Shown: in pieces, positions 14,387-24,539 of the stretch | Layout of the letters: each line of letters begins with the position of its first letter | How positions within the stretch are numbered: position 1 is the stretch's first letter | NCBI RefSeq assembly: GCF_000143415.4 | Contig: NW_003314373.1 | Location: forward strand, 186,001-250,000 | Direction of reading: 5' to 3' | DNA length: 64,000 nucleotides | DNA from: Selaginella moellendorffii | Lineage: Eukaryota > Streptophyta > Lycopodiopsida > Selaginellales > Selaginellaceae | Position numbers and translations under genes: made by a program | Notes under the pieces: generated by a model | Databases searched by the model: none | Told to the model about the DNA's origin: nothing | The model's input: the letters and a program-made list of their open reading frames with translations, nothing else

Positions 14387-14396
14387 TTTAGGGTTT
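14387..14396. promoter_or_regulatory. telo-box abutting the PPR start codon
   Basis: TTTAGGGTTT, the reverse of AAACCCTAAA, directly precedes the ATG at 14397. Telo-boxes are common in promoters and leaders of plant translation and organelle genes. Confidence 0.5.
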
Positions 14397-17159
14397 ATGG
14401 CCTCCTCTATTAGGCGGGCAACCACGAAGTGGTTGTCCCCGGTGCTGGAATGCGGCGGCGTCGATGCGATCCGCGAGGCCGTGGATCTGCTAGAGCAATC
14501 TGGCGCCGCCGGCGGCAGTGGAGATCTAGAGCAGCTCATTCGCCGCTGCGCGGGCGCCAAGGCGCTGGAGGAAGGCCGGAGGATCCACCGGTGGATGGAT
14601 TCAGGTACGCTGGACAGGCCTAGATTTCTCTCCAATCTCCTTGTGGACATGTATGGCAAATGCGGCAGCTTGGTGGAAGCTAAGCGCGTGTTTGATGCCA
14701 TGCAGCACAAGAATGTCTTCTCTTGGACGATGCTCATGGCTGGATTTGTGCAGAGCGGGCGTGGAGTGGAGGCGATCCAGCTCTTCCACCTGATGTGCCA
14801 AGAAGGGGAGCTCCCTGACCGAGTAGCGCTGCTCAAGTTCATCGATTCGTGTGGAGCCGCCAGGGCACTCTCGCAAGGAAGAGGTATTCACTCGCTACTC
14901 TCAGATCACACGGAGTTTGCGACGGACGTGATGATCAACAATAGCTTGATCAGCATGTATGGGAAGTTCCAGGAGCTAGAAGAGGCGAAGCTCGTCTTCG
15001 ATGCAATGAGAAGGCGCGACATCGTCTCCTGGAACGCCATGATCGCGGCATACGCACAGAATGGGTATAACAGGCAGGCTGTGGAGATCTTCGACGAGCT
15101 GGAGAGACAGGGAGGGGTGATGCCGGATAGAGTGACTTTCATCAGCACGCTGGATGCTTGTGCTGGGCTTGACGAGGAGGAAGGCTTGGCTAGAGGCAGG
15201 GACGTCCACTCCAAGATCAACGAGTTCCGGCTGGATGTAGATGGATCTCTCGCGACAACTCTCGTCAACATGTATGGGAGGTGTGGAAGTTTTGCCGAGG
15301 CCAAGGCCATCTTTGACAAGATGAAGAGGAGGGACTTGATATGCTGGAACTCCATGCTGAGCATCTACGTCAACTGTGGCCTCGCGAGATCGGCCATCCA
15401 GCTCTTCCAGGAGATGGATCAGTGCGGCGTGCTTCCGGCCAACATGACGTTCGTCGCTGCTCTAGACGCTTGCTCCAGCTTGGAAGCTCTCAAGCTGGGG
15501 AGAGAGATCCACTCGGCTGCTGCTTCGTGCGGCATGGATTCGGACTTGGTCACCGCCAACGCCATCATCAACATGTATGGCAAGTGTGGAAGCATCGGGG
15601 AGGCCTTTGCCATGTTTACGAGGATGCCGGAGAAGAACGTTATCAGCTGGAGCACGATGATCGCGGCCTTTTGCCAGAACGAGCTTGCGGACGAGGCCCT
15701 CCTCTTCTTCAAGCTCATGCAACAGGAAGGGATGGAGCTGGACAGGATAACTTACGTCAGTGTTCTAGACGCCTACACCAGCGTGGGAGCTCTGGAGCTC
15801 GGCAAAGCTCTTCACGTCAGGATCGTCTACGCGGGGCTGGACACTTCCATCGTTGTTGGCAACACACTCGTCAACATGTATGGCAAGTGTGGAAGCCCCG
15901 ACGATGCCAGGGACGTGTTTGACAGCATGGTGGAGAAGAATGTGGTCTCCTGGAACGCGATGCTAGCAGCTTACGGCCAGAACGGAAGATCGAGAGAAGC
16001 TCTGGCCTTGTTCGACAGCATGGACGTGAAGCCGGACAGGATCACATTTATAAGCGTGCTGGACGCCTGTGCCAGTGCTGCAGCAGGGGACCGAGGGAAG
16101 CAAATCCACGCTACGGTGAACTCCACGGCTCTGGGACTGGACGCTGGCATCCAGAACGCGCTCGTTCACATGTATGGCAAGTGCGGCAACTTGGCAGAAG
16201 CTCGGCGGATCTTCGACTACATGGACTCCAAGAGCGTCGTCTCGTGGACGTCGATGATGACCAGCTACGCCCAGAACGGCCTCGTCAAGGAATCGCTCCG
16301 GCTAGCGCTGCAAATGAAGCTGGAAGGCATGAGGCCGAACGACATCACCTTCGTCACCATCCTCTACTGTTGCAGCCACTCTGGGAAGTTCAAGGACGCC
16401 GTGAGCCACTTCGTGGAGATGAGGCAGGACTTCGGCATCACTCCCAGGGAGGCACACTTTGGATGCTTGATCGACATGCTTGGGCGGTCCGGGAAGCTCG
16501 AAGAGGCCGAGGAGCTGATACAAGCCATGCCGATTCCAGCCGACGCTGTGCTCTGGACATCGCTGCTCTGCGCCTGTGTGACGCACAAGGACGAAGATCG
16601 AGCTGCCCGAGCGGCGGAGGAGGCGTTCCAGCGAGAGCCCAAGTGTGCCGCGGCCTACATCATGCTCTCCAACCTCTACGCGGCGCTCAAGAAGTGGGAC
16701 GAGGCTGCCAAGGTGAGGAAGAGGATGGAGCAAGCCGGGGTGAGGAAGCAGGCTGGGCGGAGCTGGATCGAGATCGACAAACAGGTGCACGAGTTCGTGG
16801 CCGGGGACTCGATCCATCCGGACAAGTCTCGCATCTTCAAGACGCTGCAGAGGCTGATGTCGGAGATGAGGATCAAGGGGTACGAGCCGGATCGAAAGGT
16901 GGTGATCCACAGCATGGAAGAGGAGGAGAAGGACGAGGTGCTGTTCTATCACAGCGAGAAGCTGGCGGTGGCGTTTGGGATTGCCAGCACGCCACCCAGG
17001 ACGCCGCTGTGCATCGTCGAGAACTTGCGAGTGTGCTCCGACTGCCACTCGGCAATCAAGTTCATTAGCGGCGTCGAGGGAAGAAGGATCACGGTCCGGG
17101 ACAGCAACCGGTTTCACCACTTCGATCGTGGCGAGTGCTCTTGTGGGGACTACTGGTAA
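14397..17159 (+). CDS. PLS-class PPR protein with DYW deaminase domain
   Basis: Organelle RNA-editing factor of the DYW class: each PPR pair reads RNA bases and the C-terminal DYW domain deaminates cytidine to uridine. Intronless, 920 residues from the ATG at 14397. The frame is open farther upstream to 14265, but this start follows a telo-box and begins a Ser/Arg-rich sequence suited to organelle import. More than 15 PPR motifs carry the usual words (LVDMYGKCGS, WTMLMAGFVQSG, WNAMIAAYAQNGYNRQAVEI). E motifs then lead to the DYW domain: the zinc/catalytic signature HSEK at about residue 850, CSDCHSAIKF, and the exact end CSCGDYW. It is head-to-head with the chromomethylase, about 300 bp between start codons. 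The target transcript cannot be read from sequence alone. Confidence 0.95.
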   Translation: MASSIRRATTKWLSPVLECGGVDAIREAVDLLEQSGAAGGSGDLEQLIRRCAGAKALEEGRRIHRWMDSGTLDRPRFLSNLLVDMYGKCGSLVEAKRVFDAMQHKNVFSWTMLMAGFVQSGRGVEAIQLFHLMCQEGELPDRVALLKFIDSCGAARALSQGRGIHSLLSDHTEFATDVMINNSLISMYGKFQELEEAKLVFDAMRRRDIVSWNAMIAAYAQNGYNRQAVEIFDELERQGGVMPDRVTFISTLDACAGLDEEEGLARGRDVHSKINEFRLDVDGSLATTLVNMYGRCGSFAEAKAIFDKMKRRDLICWNSMLSIYVNCGLARSAIQLFQEMDQCGVLPANMTFVAALDACSSLEALKLGREIHSAAASCGMDSDLVTANAIINMYGKCGSIGEAFAMFTRMPEKNVISWSTMIAAFCQNELADEALLFFKLMQQEGMELDRITYVSVLDAYTSVGALELGKALHVRIVYAGLDTSIVVGNTLVNMYGKCGSPDDARDVFDSMVEKNVVSWNAMLAAYGQNGRSREALALFDSMDVKPDRITFISVLDACASAAAGDRGKQIHATVNSTALGLDAGIQNALVHMYGKCGNLAEARRIFDYMDSKSVVSWTSMMTSYAQNGLVKESLRLALQMKLEGMRPNDITFVTILYCCSHSGKFKDAVSHFVEMRQDFGITPREAHFGCLIDMLGRSGKLEEAEELIQAMPIPADAVLWTSLLCACVTHKDEDRAARAAEEAFQREPKCAAAYIMLSNLYAALKKWDEAAKVRKRMEQAGVRKQAGRSWIEIDKQVHEFVAGDSIHPDKSRIFKTLQRLMSEMRIKGYEPDRKVVIHSMEEEEKDEVLFYHSEKLAVAFGIASTPPRTPLCIVENLRVCSDCHSAIKFISGVEGRRITVRDSNRFHHFDRGECSCGDYW

Positions 17160-17291
17160 CATTAAGATGGTGTAGAATATGCCAGGAATAGTTTAGCACA
17201 GTAAATCAGTTTTATCAATTAAAATATTCATTACAGTTAAGCAACAATTTAAAAAATATTACCATAACTAGATGATCACTACGTAGAGATT

Positions 17292-19490
17292 ATGCTCGTT
17301 CGGCTCAAATGCCGGATCCGCGCGCTCCGATGGGTTTCCACTAGCAGTGCCAGATTCTTCCCTCTCACTGAGAAAGAGGAGCAGCAGATCGATCGGCTCG
17401 AGCGCCTGGATCTCCGCGACGCCGTGCAGCTCCTCGAGGATCGATCCGTGTCACCCAGCGCCGAGGTGCTGGCCTGGTACCTCCGCCGCTGTGGGAGCGA
17501 GGCCGCCATCGCCGAGGGCAAGCGCATCCACTACCACATCGTGCTGTGTGGATTCAAGAGCAGCAGGTACCTTTGCAATCTCCTGGTAGAGATGTATGGC
17601 AAGTGTGGCAGTCTCCAGGCGGCCAAGAGCATCTTCCACATCACACCCAGAAGGAACGTTTTCTCGTGGACTATCATGGTAGCAGCATTTGCCCACAATG
17701 GGCATTACATGGATGCGCTCAAGCTCCTGGAGATCATGGATCTCGAGGGGATTTCGCCCAATTCCATCACCTTCATCGAGCTCCTGGGGGCCGTGGCGGC
17801 ACTGTCGTGGCTGGATCGAGGTAGAGCTCTTCACAGACGCATCGCTTCTTGTGGATTTCTTGCAGATATCTTCGTGGCGAACTGCCTGATCAACATGTAT
17901 GCCAAATGCAGGAGCTTGGCGGACGCTTGCAGCGTGTTTGAGAGCCTCACGAGCAGGAGCGTGATCGCCTGGACCGCCCTCGTCGCTGCCTACGCTCTCA
18001 ATGGATTCTTCCGCGACGCGCTCAAGGTGTTCTTGCTCATGACGCTCGACGGCGTGGAGCCGACCGAGGTAACTTTCGTCACGGTGGTGGATGTGTGTGC
18101 CGATATCGCCGTGTTTGGCATTGGCAGGGAAGTTCACGGGGTGATCGACGCCAGGAGCGAGGCCAACGTTTGCGTGGGGAACGCTCTCATCAACATGTAT
18201 GGGAAGTGTGCCAGTCCCGACGACGCGAGGAAAGTTTTCGACGCGATGGAGAGGAAGGATATCATCACCTGGAACTCGATGATCGCGGTCTACGGACAGA
18301 ACGGCTATGGCTTCCAGGCTCTAGAGATCTACAAACGGATGCAAGAGAGCCGAGTTCTTCCGGATGGCGTGACTTTCACCAGTGCCTTGGACGCCTGCTG
18401 CTGCAACTCGTCACTTCTAGCTCGAGGACAAGCGATCCACGATCAAGCCATCGCCGCGGGACGTGAGAGAGAGGCAACCGTGAACTCGGCACTGATCAAC
18501 ATGTATGGGAAGTGTGGGAGGCTGGACCTGGCGAGGAAAGTTTTCGACGAGACTGAATCCACCAACGCAGTCTCGTGGAACACGATGATCATGGTCTACG
18601 CACAGAACAGCCATCTCAGGGAAGCTCTGGAGCTCTTCTCGGAGATGACCATCCTCGGGATCACACCCGACGACATCACTTTCATCGGGGTGCTCTTCGC
18701 TTGCAGCCATGCCGGGCTCGTCAAGGATAGCTGCAAGCTCTACAGCTCCATGATCGGCGACTACGGCTTCAAGCCCACGTCTCTCCAGTGCGGCTGTCTC
18801 ATCGATCTCCTGGGACGAGCCGGGTGGCTGGACGAAGCCGAGGAGTTCATCAACTCCATGCCATACCATCCGGATCACACCATCTGGACGATACTCCTGG
18901 GAGCTTGCATCACTCACGCGGACGTGGAGCGAGCAGCTCGAGCGGCGGACCGGATCATGGCGCTGAGACCCACGGACTCGGGATCCTATGTCGCTCTCTC
19001 CAACTTGTACGCTCTCGCGGAGAGGTGGGACGACATGGCCAGGATGAGAAAGCTCATGGACCAGCGTGGAGTCTTCAAGATGGCCGGGAAGAGCTCCATC
19101 GAGATTGGTGGAGTGCTGCACGAGTTCATCGCTGGGGACACCTCGCACCCGCGGAAGCGTGAGATTTACGAGGAGCTGCGGAGGATCGAGGGGGTGATCC
19201 GCGAGAGAGGCTACGTCCCGGATATCAAGGCTGTGTTGCACAACGCGGCAAGAGAGGCCAAGGAGAAGATGTGCTGCTTCCACAGCGAGAGGCTGGCGAT
19301 TGCGTTTGGGATGATCTCGAGCCCGGGTGGGACTGAGCTCCGGATCATGAAGAACTTGCGTGTCTGCCCCGACTGTCACTCGGCTTCCAAGATCATCTCC
19401 AAGTTTTCGGGCAGGAAAATCATCGTCAGGGACGCAAATCGCTTCCACGAGTTCCGGAATGGATCCTGCTCGTGTGAAGATTATTGGTAA
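17292..19490 (+). CDS. PLS-class PPR protein with DYW deaminase domain
   Basis: A second intronless DYW-type editing factor, 732 residues, starting at the ATG at 17292 only 132 bp after the stop of the previous PPR gene. The two are clear paralogues in tandem but not recent copies. About 12 PPR motifs (LVEMYGKCGS, LINMYAKCRS, WNSMIAVYGQNGYGFQALEI) are followed by E motifs (WTILLGACITHADVERAARA) and a complete DYW domain with FHSERLAIAFG, CPDCHSASKI and the end CSCEDYW. The deaminase HxE and CxxC residues are present, so the enzyme should be active. A decayed inverted copy of its 3' end lies 310 bp downstream, and antisense RNA from that copy could affect this gene. Confidence 0.95.
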   Translation: MLVRLKCRIRALRWVSTSSARFFPLTEKEEQQIDRLERLDLRDAVQLLEDRSVSPSAEVLAWYLRRCGSEAAIAEGKRIHYHIVLCGFKSSRYLCNLLVEMYGKCGSLQAAKSIFHITPRRNVFSWTIMVAAFAHNGHYMDALKLLEIMDLEGISPNSITFIELLGAVAALSWLDRGRALHRRIASCGFLADIFVANCLINMYAKCRSLADACSVFESLTSRSVIAWTALVAAYALNGFFRDALKVFLLMTLDGVEPTEVTFVTVVDVCADIAVFGIGREVHGVIDARSEANVCVGNALINMYGKCASPDDARKVFDAMERKDIITWNSMIAVYGQNGYGFQALEIYKRMQESRVLPDGVTFTSALDACCCNSSLLARGQAIHDQAIAAGREREATVNSALINMYGKCGRLDLARKVFDETESTNAVSWNTMIMVYAQNSHLREALELFSEMTILGITPDDITFIGVLFACSHAGLVKDSCKLYSSMIGDYGFKPTSLQCGCLIDLLGRAGWLDEAEEFINSMPYHPDHTIWTILLGACITHADVERAARAADRIMALRPTDSGSYVALSNLYALAERWDDMARMRKLMDQRGVFKMAGKSSIEIGGVLHEFIAGDTSHPRKREIYEELRRIEGVIRERGYVPDIKAVLHNAAREAKEKMCCFHSERLAIAFGMISSPGGTELRIMKNLRVCPDCHSASKIISKFSGRKIIVRDANRFHEFRNGSCSCEDYW

Positions 19491-19803
19491 GTGTCTCTTT
19501 TCTGGTAGAACACACCTCAAGAATCATTAAATCTCCTTCACCATGCGACTTGATCTCGAGAAACACATCTACACTGAAAGATTGCAAAGACAGTTCTTCA
19601 TGAATAGATAACAATGTAATGTTGATCCCATAGTAACCATACCTTTAAGGGGGCTTTGCACCAGACATTCTCCATAAATTTTGACACTATTGATAATGAG
19701 AAGATTAGTTTTAATAAGAAATTACATTTTCTCATGTTGTCTTGCTTGTTTATTCTAATTATTTATATAATTACGATTATTTTATATGCTAATGATCCTT
19801 GAT
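19491..19803. other. 3' flank and spacer between PPR gene and its inverted fragment
   Basis: AT-rich, with no frame of interest. In a hairpin transcript this would form the loop between 19161-19490 and 19804-20042. Confidence 0.5.
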
Positions 19804-20042
19804 CCAATCTTCACATGAGTAAGGTCCATTCTGGAGCTCGTGGACGCTGACGATGATGTTCCTGCCGGAAAACTTGGAGATGATCTTGGTAGCCGAGTGA
19901 CAGTCGGGGCAGACACGCAACTTCTTCATAGTCCTGAGCTCAGTATCATCCCAAACGCAATCACCTATGCAACACAGCCTTGATATCCGGGACGTAGCCT
20001 CTCTCGCGGATCACCCCGTCGATCCCCCTCCTCGTAAATCTC
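19804..20042 (-). pseudogene. decayed inverted copy of the upstream DYW domain
   Basis: Read on the minus strand, this stretch follows 19161-19484 of the upstream PPR gene almost base for base in blocks: GEIYEE-like start, a long match through RGYVPDIKAVLH, then RVCPDCHSATKIISKFSGR, and SCED near the end. Three internal deletions (after AVLH, within the SSPGG segment, and around RDANRF) remove the HSE motif. The frame is broken. This is a partial inverted duplication, not a gene. Confidence 0.85.
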
Positions 20043-20280
20043 TCGCGGAGTTATCGGGAGCTTGCGCACTCGAACAAGCTACGAAAGAAAGTTTTCGAAG
20101 CGCTAGGTTTTTTATGGCTTTACGCGTGCTCCTGAGCGTGCGGTTTACATCAATGCGGTGAGAGCGGACACAAGACTTCTATATATTTAAATTGTGAAAA
20201 TACAAAGCGGTAGTTATAGAACATATCTTCTTCTGAAACTAGTATGGTATTGGAGAAAATGACGATCTCACGTAGAGCAC

Positions 20281-20325
20281 TCACCATTTCGATTGTGGCG
20301 AGTGCTTTTGTGGGGACTGTGGGTG
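20281..20325 (+). pseudogene. short DYW-domain scrap
   Basis: Plus-strand translation gives HHFDCGECFCGDCG, matching the HHFDRGECSCGDYW end of the PPR gene at 14397-17159 rather than the nearer one. A second scrap at about 20428-20460 begins TGGATCCTGCTC, like the last codons of the 17292-19490 gene. Both are too short to function. Confidence 0.6.
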
Positions 20326-20461
20326 GATTACATATATTACACTTTCATTTACTTCATTTGTATATTTTTTAATTAAGAGACAAGAATACATATCAATTGT
20401 TTTTTTTTTTTATAGTTTTTTTTTGTGGATCCTGCTCATAGAATACTATCTTTTGAAGATC

Positions 20462-20938
20462 CTAGTTTAACTCATCTTCTTCCCACTTAACATGTTCTTT
20501 ATCCACCACACACCCCATTGTTCCAAAGATCTTAAGCTGTTTCCGGAACCCATGGTTAACGGCAGTAGGACTAACCTTTTCCACCTCCGCGAGACCCTTT
20601 GCAAAACTTAGCCCTTCACTCCTCATCAAGTGCGCCACAATCACTGAAACACTCCTTGACAAACCCATGCGGCAGTGGACAAGCACCACCCCCTTGCATA
20701 CCACAATCGCATTGTCAATGAATTCCAAACAATCTTCAAGATGGATAAGGAGGTTTTCACTCTCAACATCATCAATCGCCACTTCCTTTCTCACTATTCC
20801 GAACTGGGTGCTGTCAAAGCCTCCAACTTCCACCATTGACAAAATATGTGTAATACCATGTTGTGTAATCCTGGTCTGATTCAAACTCTGTATATCCCGT
20901 ATGTTACCCAGCCACAAGCCTTCCCGAATCTTTATCAT
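20462..20938 (-). CDS. dual-specificity protein phosphatase
   Basis: Intronless, 158 residues, essentially only a phosphatase domain. It starts KIREGLWLGNIRDIQSL, the typical beginning of atypical dual-specificity phosphatases, and carries the catalytic loop VHCRMGLSRSVSV (Cys and Arg of HCX5R present, with the GxSRS form). The general-acid region is AIDDVESENLL. Such enzymes remove phosphate from Tyr and Ser/Thr of MAP kinases and other substrates in cytosol or nucleus. No extra targeting domain is visible, so the substrate is unknown. An inverted pair of telo-box words lies at 20942-20965, immediately upstream of the start. Confidence 0.9.
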   Translation of the reverse strand: MIKIREGLWLGNIRDIQSLNQTRITQHGITHILSMVEVGGFDSTQFGIVRKEVAIDDVESENLLIHLEDCLEFIDNAIVVCKGVVLVHCRMGLSRSVSVIVAHLMRSEGLSFAKGLAEVEKVSPTAVNHGFRKQLKIFGTMGCVVDKEHVKWEEDELN

Positions 20939-20941
20939 TTA

Positions 20942-20965
20942 GAACCCTAGATAATGCTAGGGTTC
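20942..20965. promoter_or_regulatory. inverted telo-box pair at phosphatase start
   Basis: GAACCCTAG, six bases, then CTAGGGTTC: a perfect 9-bp inverted repeat ending 3 bp upstream of the phosphatase start codon. It may be a palindromic binding site or form a small hairpin in the leader. Confidence 0.5.
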
Positions 20966-22251
20966 TAAGGTAATACTGGGAATTTATCTAAAGCGATGGT
21001 ACTTTTTTATTTTTTTTTTGCCTTAAAAGAGAACAGGTAATTCATTTCCTTGAAGCGTATCAAAAGTGATTCTGTCTTTATAGTTCTCAGGAAGATGATC
21101 TACAGCGACAGCGAATAGTTCGACACAAAGAGTGTAAGCATTTTGGTTCCATTTCTCTTAGCGGGCTTTAGAATTTATTTATTTATTTATTTTCTTTTCT
21201 CACTTGCCTCGGGATTGATCAATCGTTTTTCCTATTCTTCTTCCTCTGGTTTGCTTTGGCTCTAGCAATAATGTGAGCCGAAAGCACCGACAATTAGAAT
21301 GGAATATAAAACTTCTCTATCTATCCTTCGCCTGGTCCTTGCTGCGTGAAAGGCTCCAACTTCAAGTCTATCAGAGCCGTTTTCTTGTTTGGTGCGAGGG
21401 AGAATGCTCTGTTTGTTTAGTGTGTAATTCGGTGCTCGCTGGATTTACTTCCTTCTTTTTCCTTGGCCTTCCTTCTCCTTGCCTTGATGGTTGTTGGGCT
21501 TTTGACGGTACTCTAGTCTTGCGAGTTTCAAGGCCTCTTTTCTCTGCTTCCTTGTACCTGTTCTAAACTCTAGACAGGGAAGACGCAAGTTTCAGGCTGG
21601 ATTTAGAAGAGTTTGAGGCTCTCATTATACTTCATGCTTGACTGATTGATTGGATTGTTTGAGGCGAGTACGAGCCAGTCGAGCTAATCATCAGAGCTTG
21701 GCTTTGTCGCTAAAGGTTTGTCTCTCTGATCAGAGGTCGTGTTTGTTTATGTTCTAACTTAGTGGTGACAGGGAAAGCATGAACGTTTTTCCAGTACCAT
21801 TTCGCAGAGAATGAGGGTCTACTGTGGTTCCTGTCCAACGCTCATCAAGGGCCTCATAGTACACAGGCGAGCCAATCACAGGTTGACTTGAAAGAACTTC
21901 CTTTCTTTGTTGTTTTCTTTCTTTTTCTTGGCGCACACTTTGGCTGTCTGTGTCACTTTCTCCGTGAGTTGTCAATGTTTTTATGTTTGCTGCTGCTCAC
22001 TGGCTGTTGCTGTCTTCTCGCAAAACCTTGCACTTCAGAGATTGGAAGAGCGAGGAAGAAAGACGCAAGATTTCTTCTATTCATTCATCCCGTGGCTGGT
22101 CTTAAAGTTGAGCATGTGGAGACGATGCGCAATCTCGAAGGTCTGCCTTGGATTAGTTCGTGTGATGCTGTAGCCAGGATTCGCATTCATGTAACTTAGC
22201 AGCGCTCTCATCTCACTAACTTGTTTGCTTTTGTTCCAGCGCTGTTTTGGA
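20966..22251. other. upstream region and probable leader of the carboxypeptidase gene
   Basis: No coding frame is supported. It includes an ATTT repeat near 21174-21192 and T-rich patches. A TTGTTCCAG acceptor at 22239 just ahead of the ATG suggests an intron in the 5' UTR. Confidence 0.5.
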
Positions 22252-24279
22252 ATGGATTCTGTCCGAACCAAGCTGCTGCTGCTGCTGCTGCTTGGAATTC
22301 AAGGCAAAGGAGCTCTTGGAGCCCCTGAGCACGATTTGGTGACCAATCTTCCAGGACAGCCGGCTGTTCCATTCAAGCAATACGCTGGCTATGTGACTGT
22401 GGACAGTCATGCAGGGCGAGCACTGTTTTACTACTTCGTGGAGGCTCACAGCCACGCGAGCTCCAAGCCTCTGGCATTGTGGCTCAATGGAGGTAACGGC
22501 TTCTTTCTTCCGAGTAGGGAGAGAAAAAAAATGGAACAAAGCTCTCTCACTCTCTCTCTCGCTCTCTGTGTTTTTGTTTTTCTTGTTTGATATCATCTTG
22601 CAGGACCGGGATGCTCCTCTATCGGCGGCGGCGCGTTCACCGAGCTTGGCCCGTTTTATCCGAATGGAACAGGGAGAGGCCTTGTTAAAAACTCCAATTC
22701 CTGGAACAAAGGTATCATCATCTCTTCTCAGACCTCTCTATTTTTTTTCCTCGTAGCTCGGACTTTTACTCCTTGTTCTCTAGCTGCGAACATCTTGTTC
22801 CTGGAATCACCCGCTGGTGTCGGCTGGTCATACTCAAACAGGAGCGAAGATTATAGCATCTACAACGACGCAAAAACAGGTGAGTCTCATAGAGATACGC
22901 TCTCTCATTGTCAAAGTTCTAGAGCTTTACTCGTCTCCAAACTTGCAGCTAAAGACTCGGTTACCTTCTTGCTTCGCTGGTTTGACGCATTCCCGGAGTA
23001 TAAAAGCCGGGAATTCTACATCACTGGAGAAAGCTATGCAGGTTCGTGCCTGTTTTTATCGTTTTATTCCTTTTTCTTTTGAGAATCATGATCTTCAAGA
23101 TGTATGTTCATGTACGTTTCTACAGGGCATTATGTACCCCAGCTGGCCGCTGCATTGCTCGATTACAATAAAGCTGCTGGACACTCAGTTTTCAACGTTA
23201 AAGGAATCGCAGTAAGTTTGCGACTATTTTATGGTTTCTCTTCTTCCATGGCAATACGTGGATTCTTTCCTCCAGATCGGCAACCCAGCTTTGAACCTAG
23301 CAATCGACACAGCCTCCACTTATGATTTCCTGTGGTCCCATGGCCTCATCTCGGACAAGACGTACGAGGGCCTTGGAAGAAGCTGCTACTGGAGTGATTA
23401 CGATCACGGCTCTGGGAATAACAACGTCTCCGCCGAATGCAACCAGTTCATATCCAACTCGGCACTAGAGATGGGAGATCACGTCAACCCGTACGACATA
23501 ATCCTGGACGTGTGCGTCCCTTCCATTGTGGAGCAAGAGTTTCGACTAAAGAAGCGAGTAAGCTCTGGTGATCACTTTGGAGATGTTGTCTTTTTTCTTG
23601 ACTCTCGCGTTTCTAGATGGGCCACCGGAGCATTGGAGTCGACGTGTGTATGTCCTACGAGCGATACTACTACTTCAACTTGCCCGAGGTTCAAAAGGCT
23701 CTTCACGCAAACACGACCGGGCTTCCGTATCCTTGGACGAACTGTGACGGGTAAGTAATGCAAAGTTCCGTGGTGTGGTGCGATTTTGATGTTTTGAACA
23801 GGCCTGTTCAATACGACATAAACGACATGAGATTAGACATCGTGCCAGTTCTTCGAGATCTTCTCAAGAATGGTCTTCGAGTTTGGGTTTTCAGGTAAGA
23901 CACTACGGTTGCCAGATTCACAAGCTGCTTACATTTTCCATCGTATCAGCGGTGATGAGGACGCCGTGGTTCCGTTTCTTGGCACACGAGTTAACGTCAA
24001 TAGCCTTGCGCAGGAGCTCAAGCTACGCACAACTGCGTCTTACAAAGCTTGGTTTTTGCGCACACAGGTATGAGAACGATAGAACTTTTCCAGCTTGCGA
24101 TGATCAAACATGCATTCTTTTCTCAGGTTGGAGGATGGGCAGAGTCGTTTGGAAACCTCACGTTTGCTACGGTCCGCGGTGCTGCTCATATGGTTCCACT
24201 CGCACAGCCAGCCAGGGCCTTACTCTTGTTCCAGAAGTTCATCTCTGGACAGCCTTTGCCAGCTTCTCCTTACTCATGA
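22252..24279 (+). CDS. SCPL: serine carboxypeptidase-like protein (S10 family)
   Basis: Secreted or vacuolar serine carboxypeptidase that trims C-terminal residues; some relatives act as acyltransferases. Ten exons stay in frame: 22252-22492, 22604-22711, 22784-22879, 22949-23041, 23126-23211, 23276-23557, 23617-23750, 23802-23894, 23950-24067, 24127-24279, giving 467 residues. A Leu-rich signal peptide is followed by [36 protein letters not shown] and [14 protein letters not shown]. The nucleophile serine is in [13 protein letters not shown]. The catalytic Asp is in SGDEDAVVP, where most relatives have SGDTD or SGDSD, and the His is in RGAAHMVPL. All three catalytic residues are present. The peptidase clade (SCPL25-49 like) fits better than the acyltransferase clade, but this is judgement from memory. 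Confidence 0.92.
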
Positions 24280-24539
24280 CCAAACTTTTGGGAAACGAAT
24301 TCCAGATTATTTGGGCAACAAAGACACATAGTTGAGCAGCAACCGAGTGAGCGTATCCACCATCCGGGACACACCCACGGCTGCTCGACTCGAAACCGAT
24401 CGATGCATCCTAAAACTTGAAAGCTAAATGCTGCTGATAAGAATCGTAAGCGACGTCGAGTTTTACCTTGCAGAAGAAGTAAAAAAATGATGACAGAAAA
24501 CTACCAAGGAAGCTAAGTTCGTCCCGCCGAGTTCGAGGC

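Noticed and set aside
17451-19520. long minus-strand frames across the second DYW gene
   Set aside because: GC-rich antisense shadows; the plus strand has a complete known protein.
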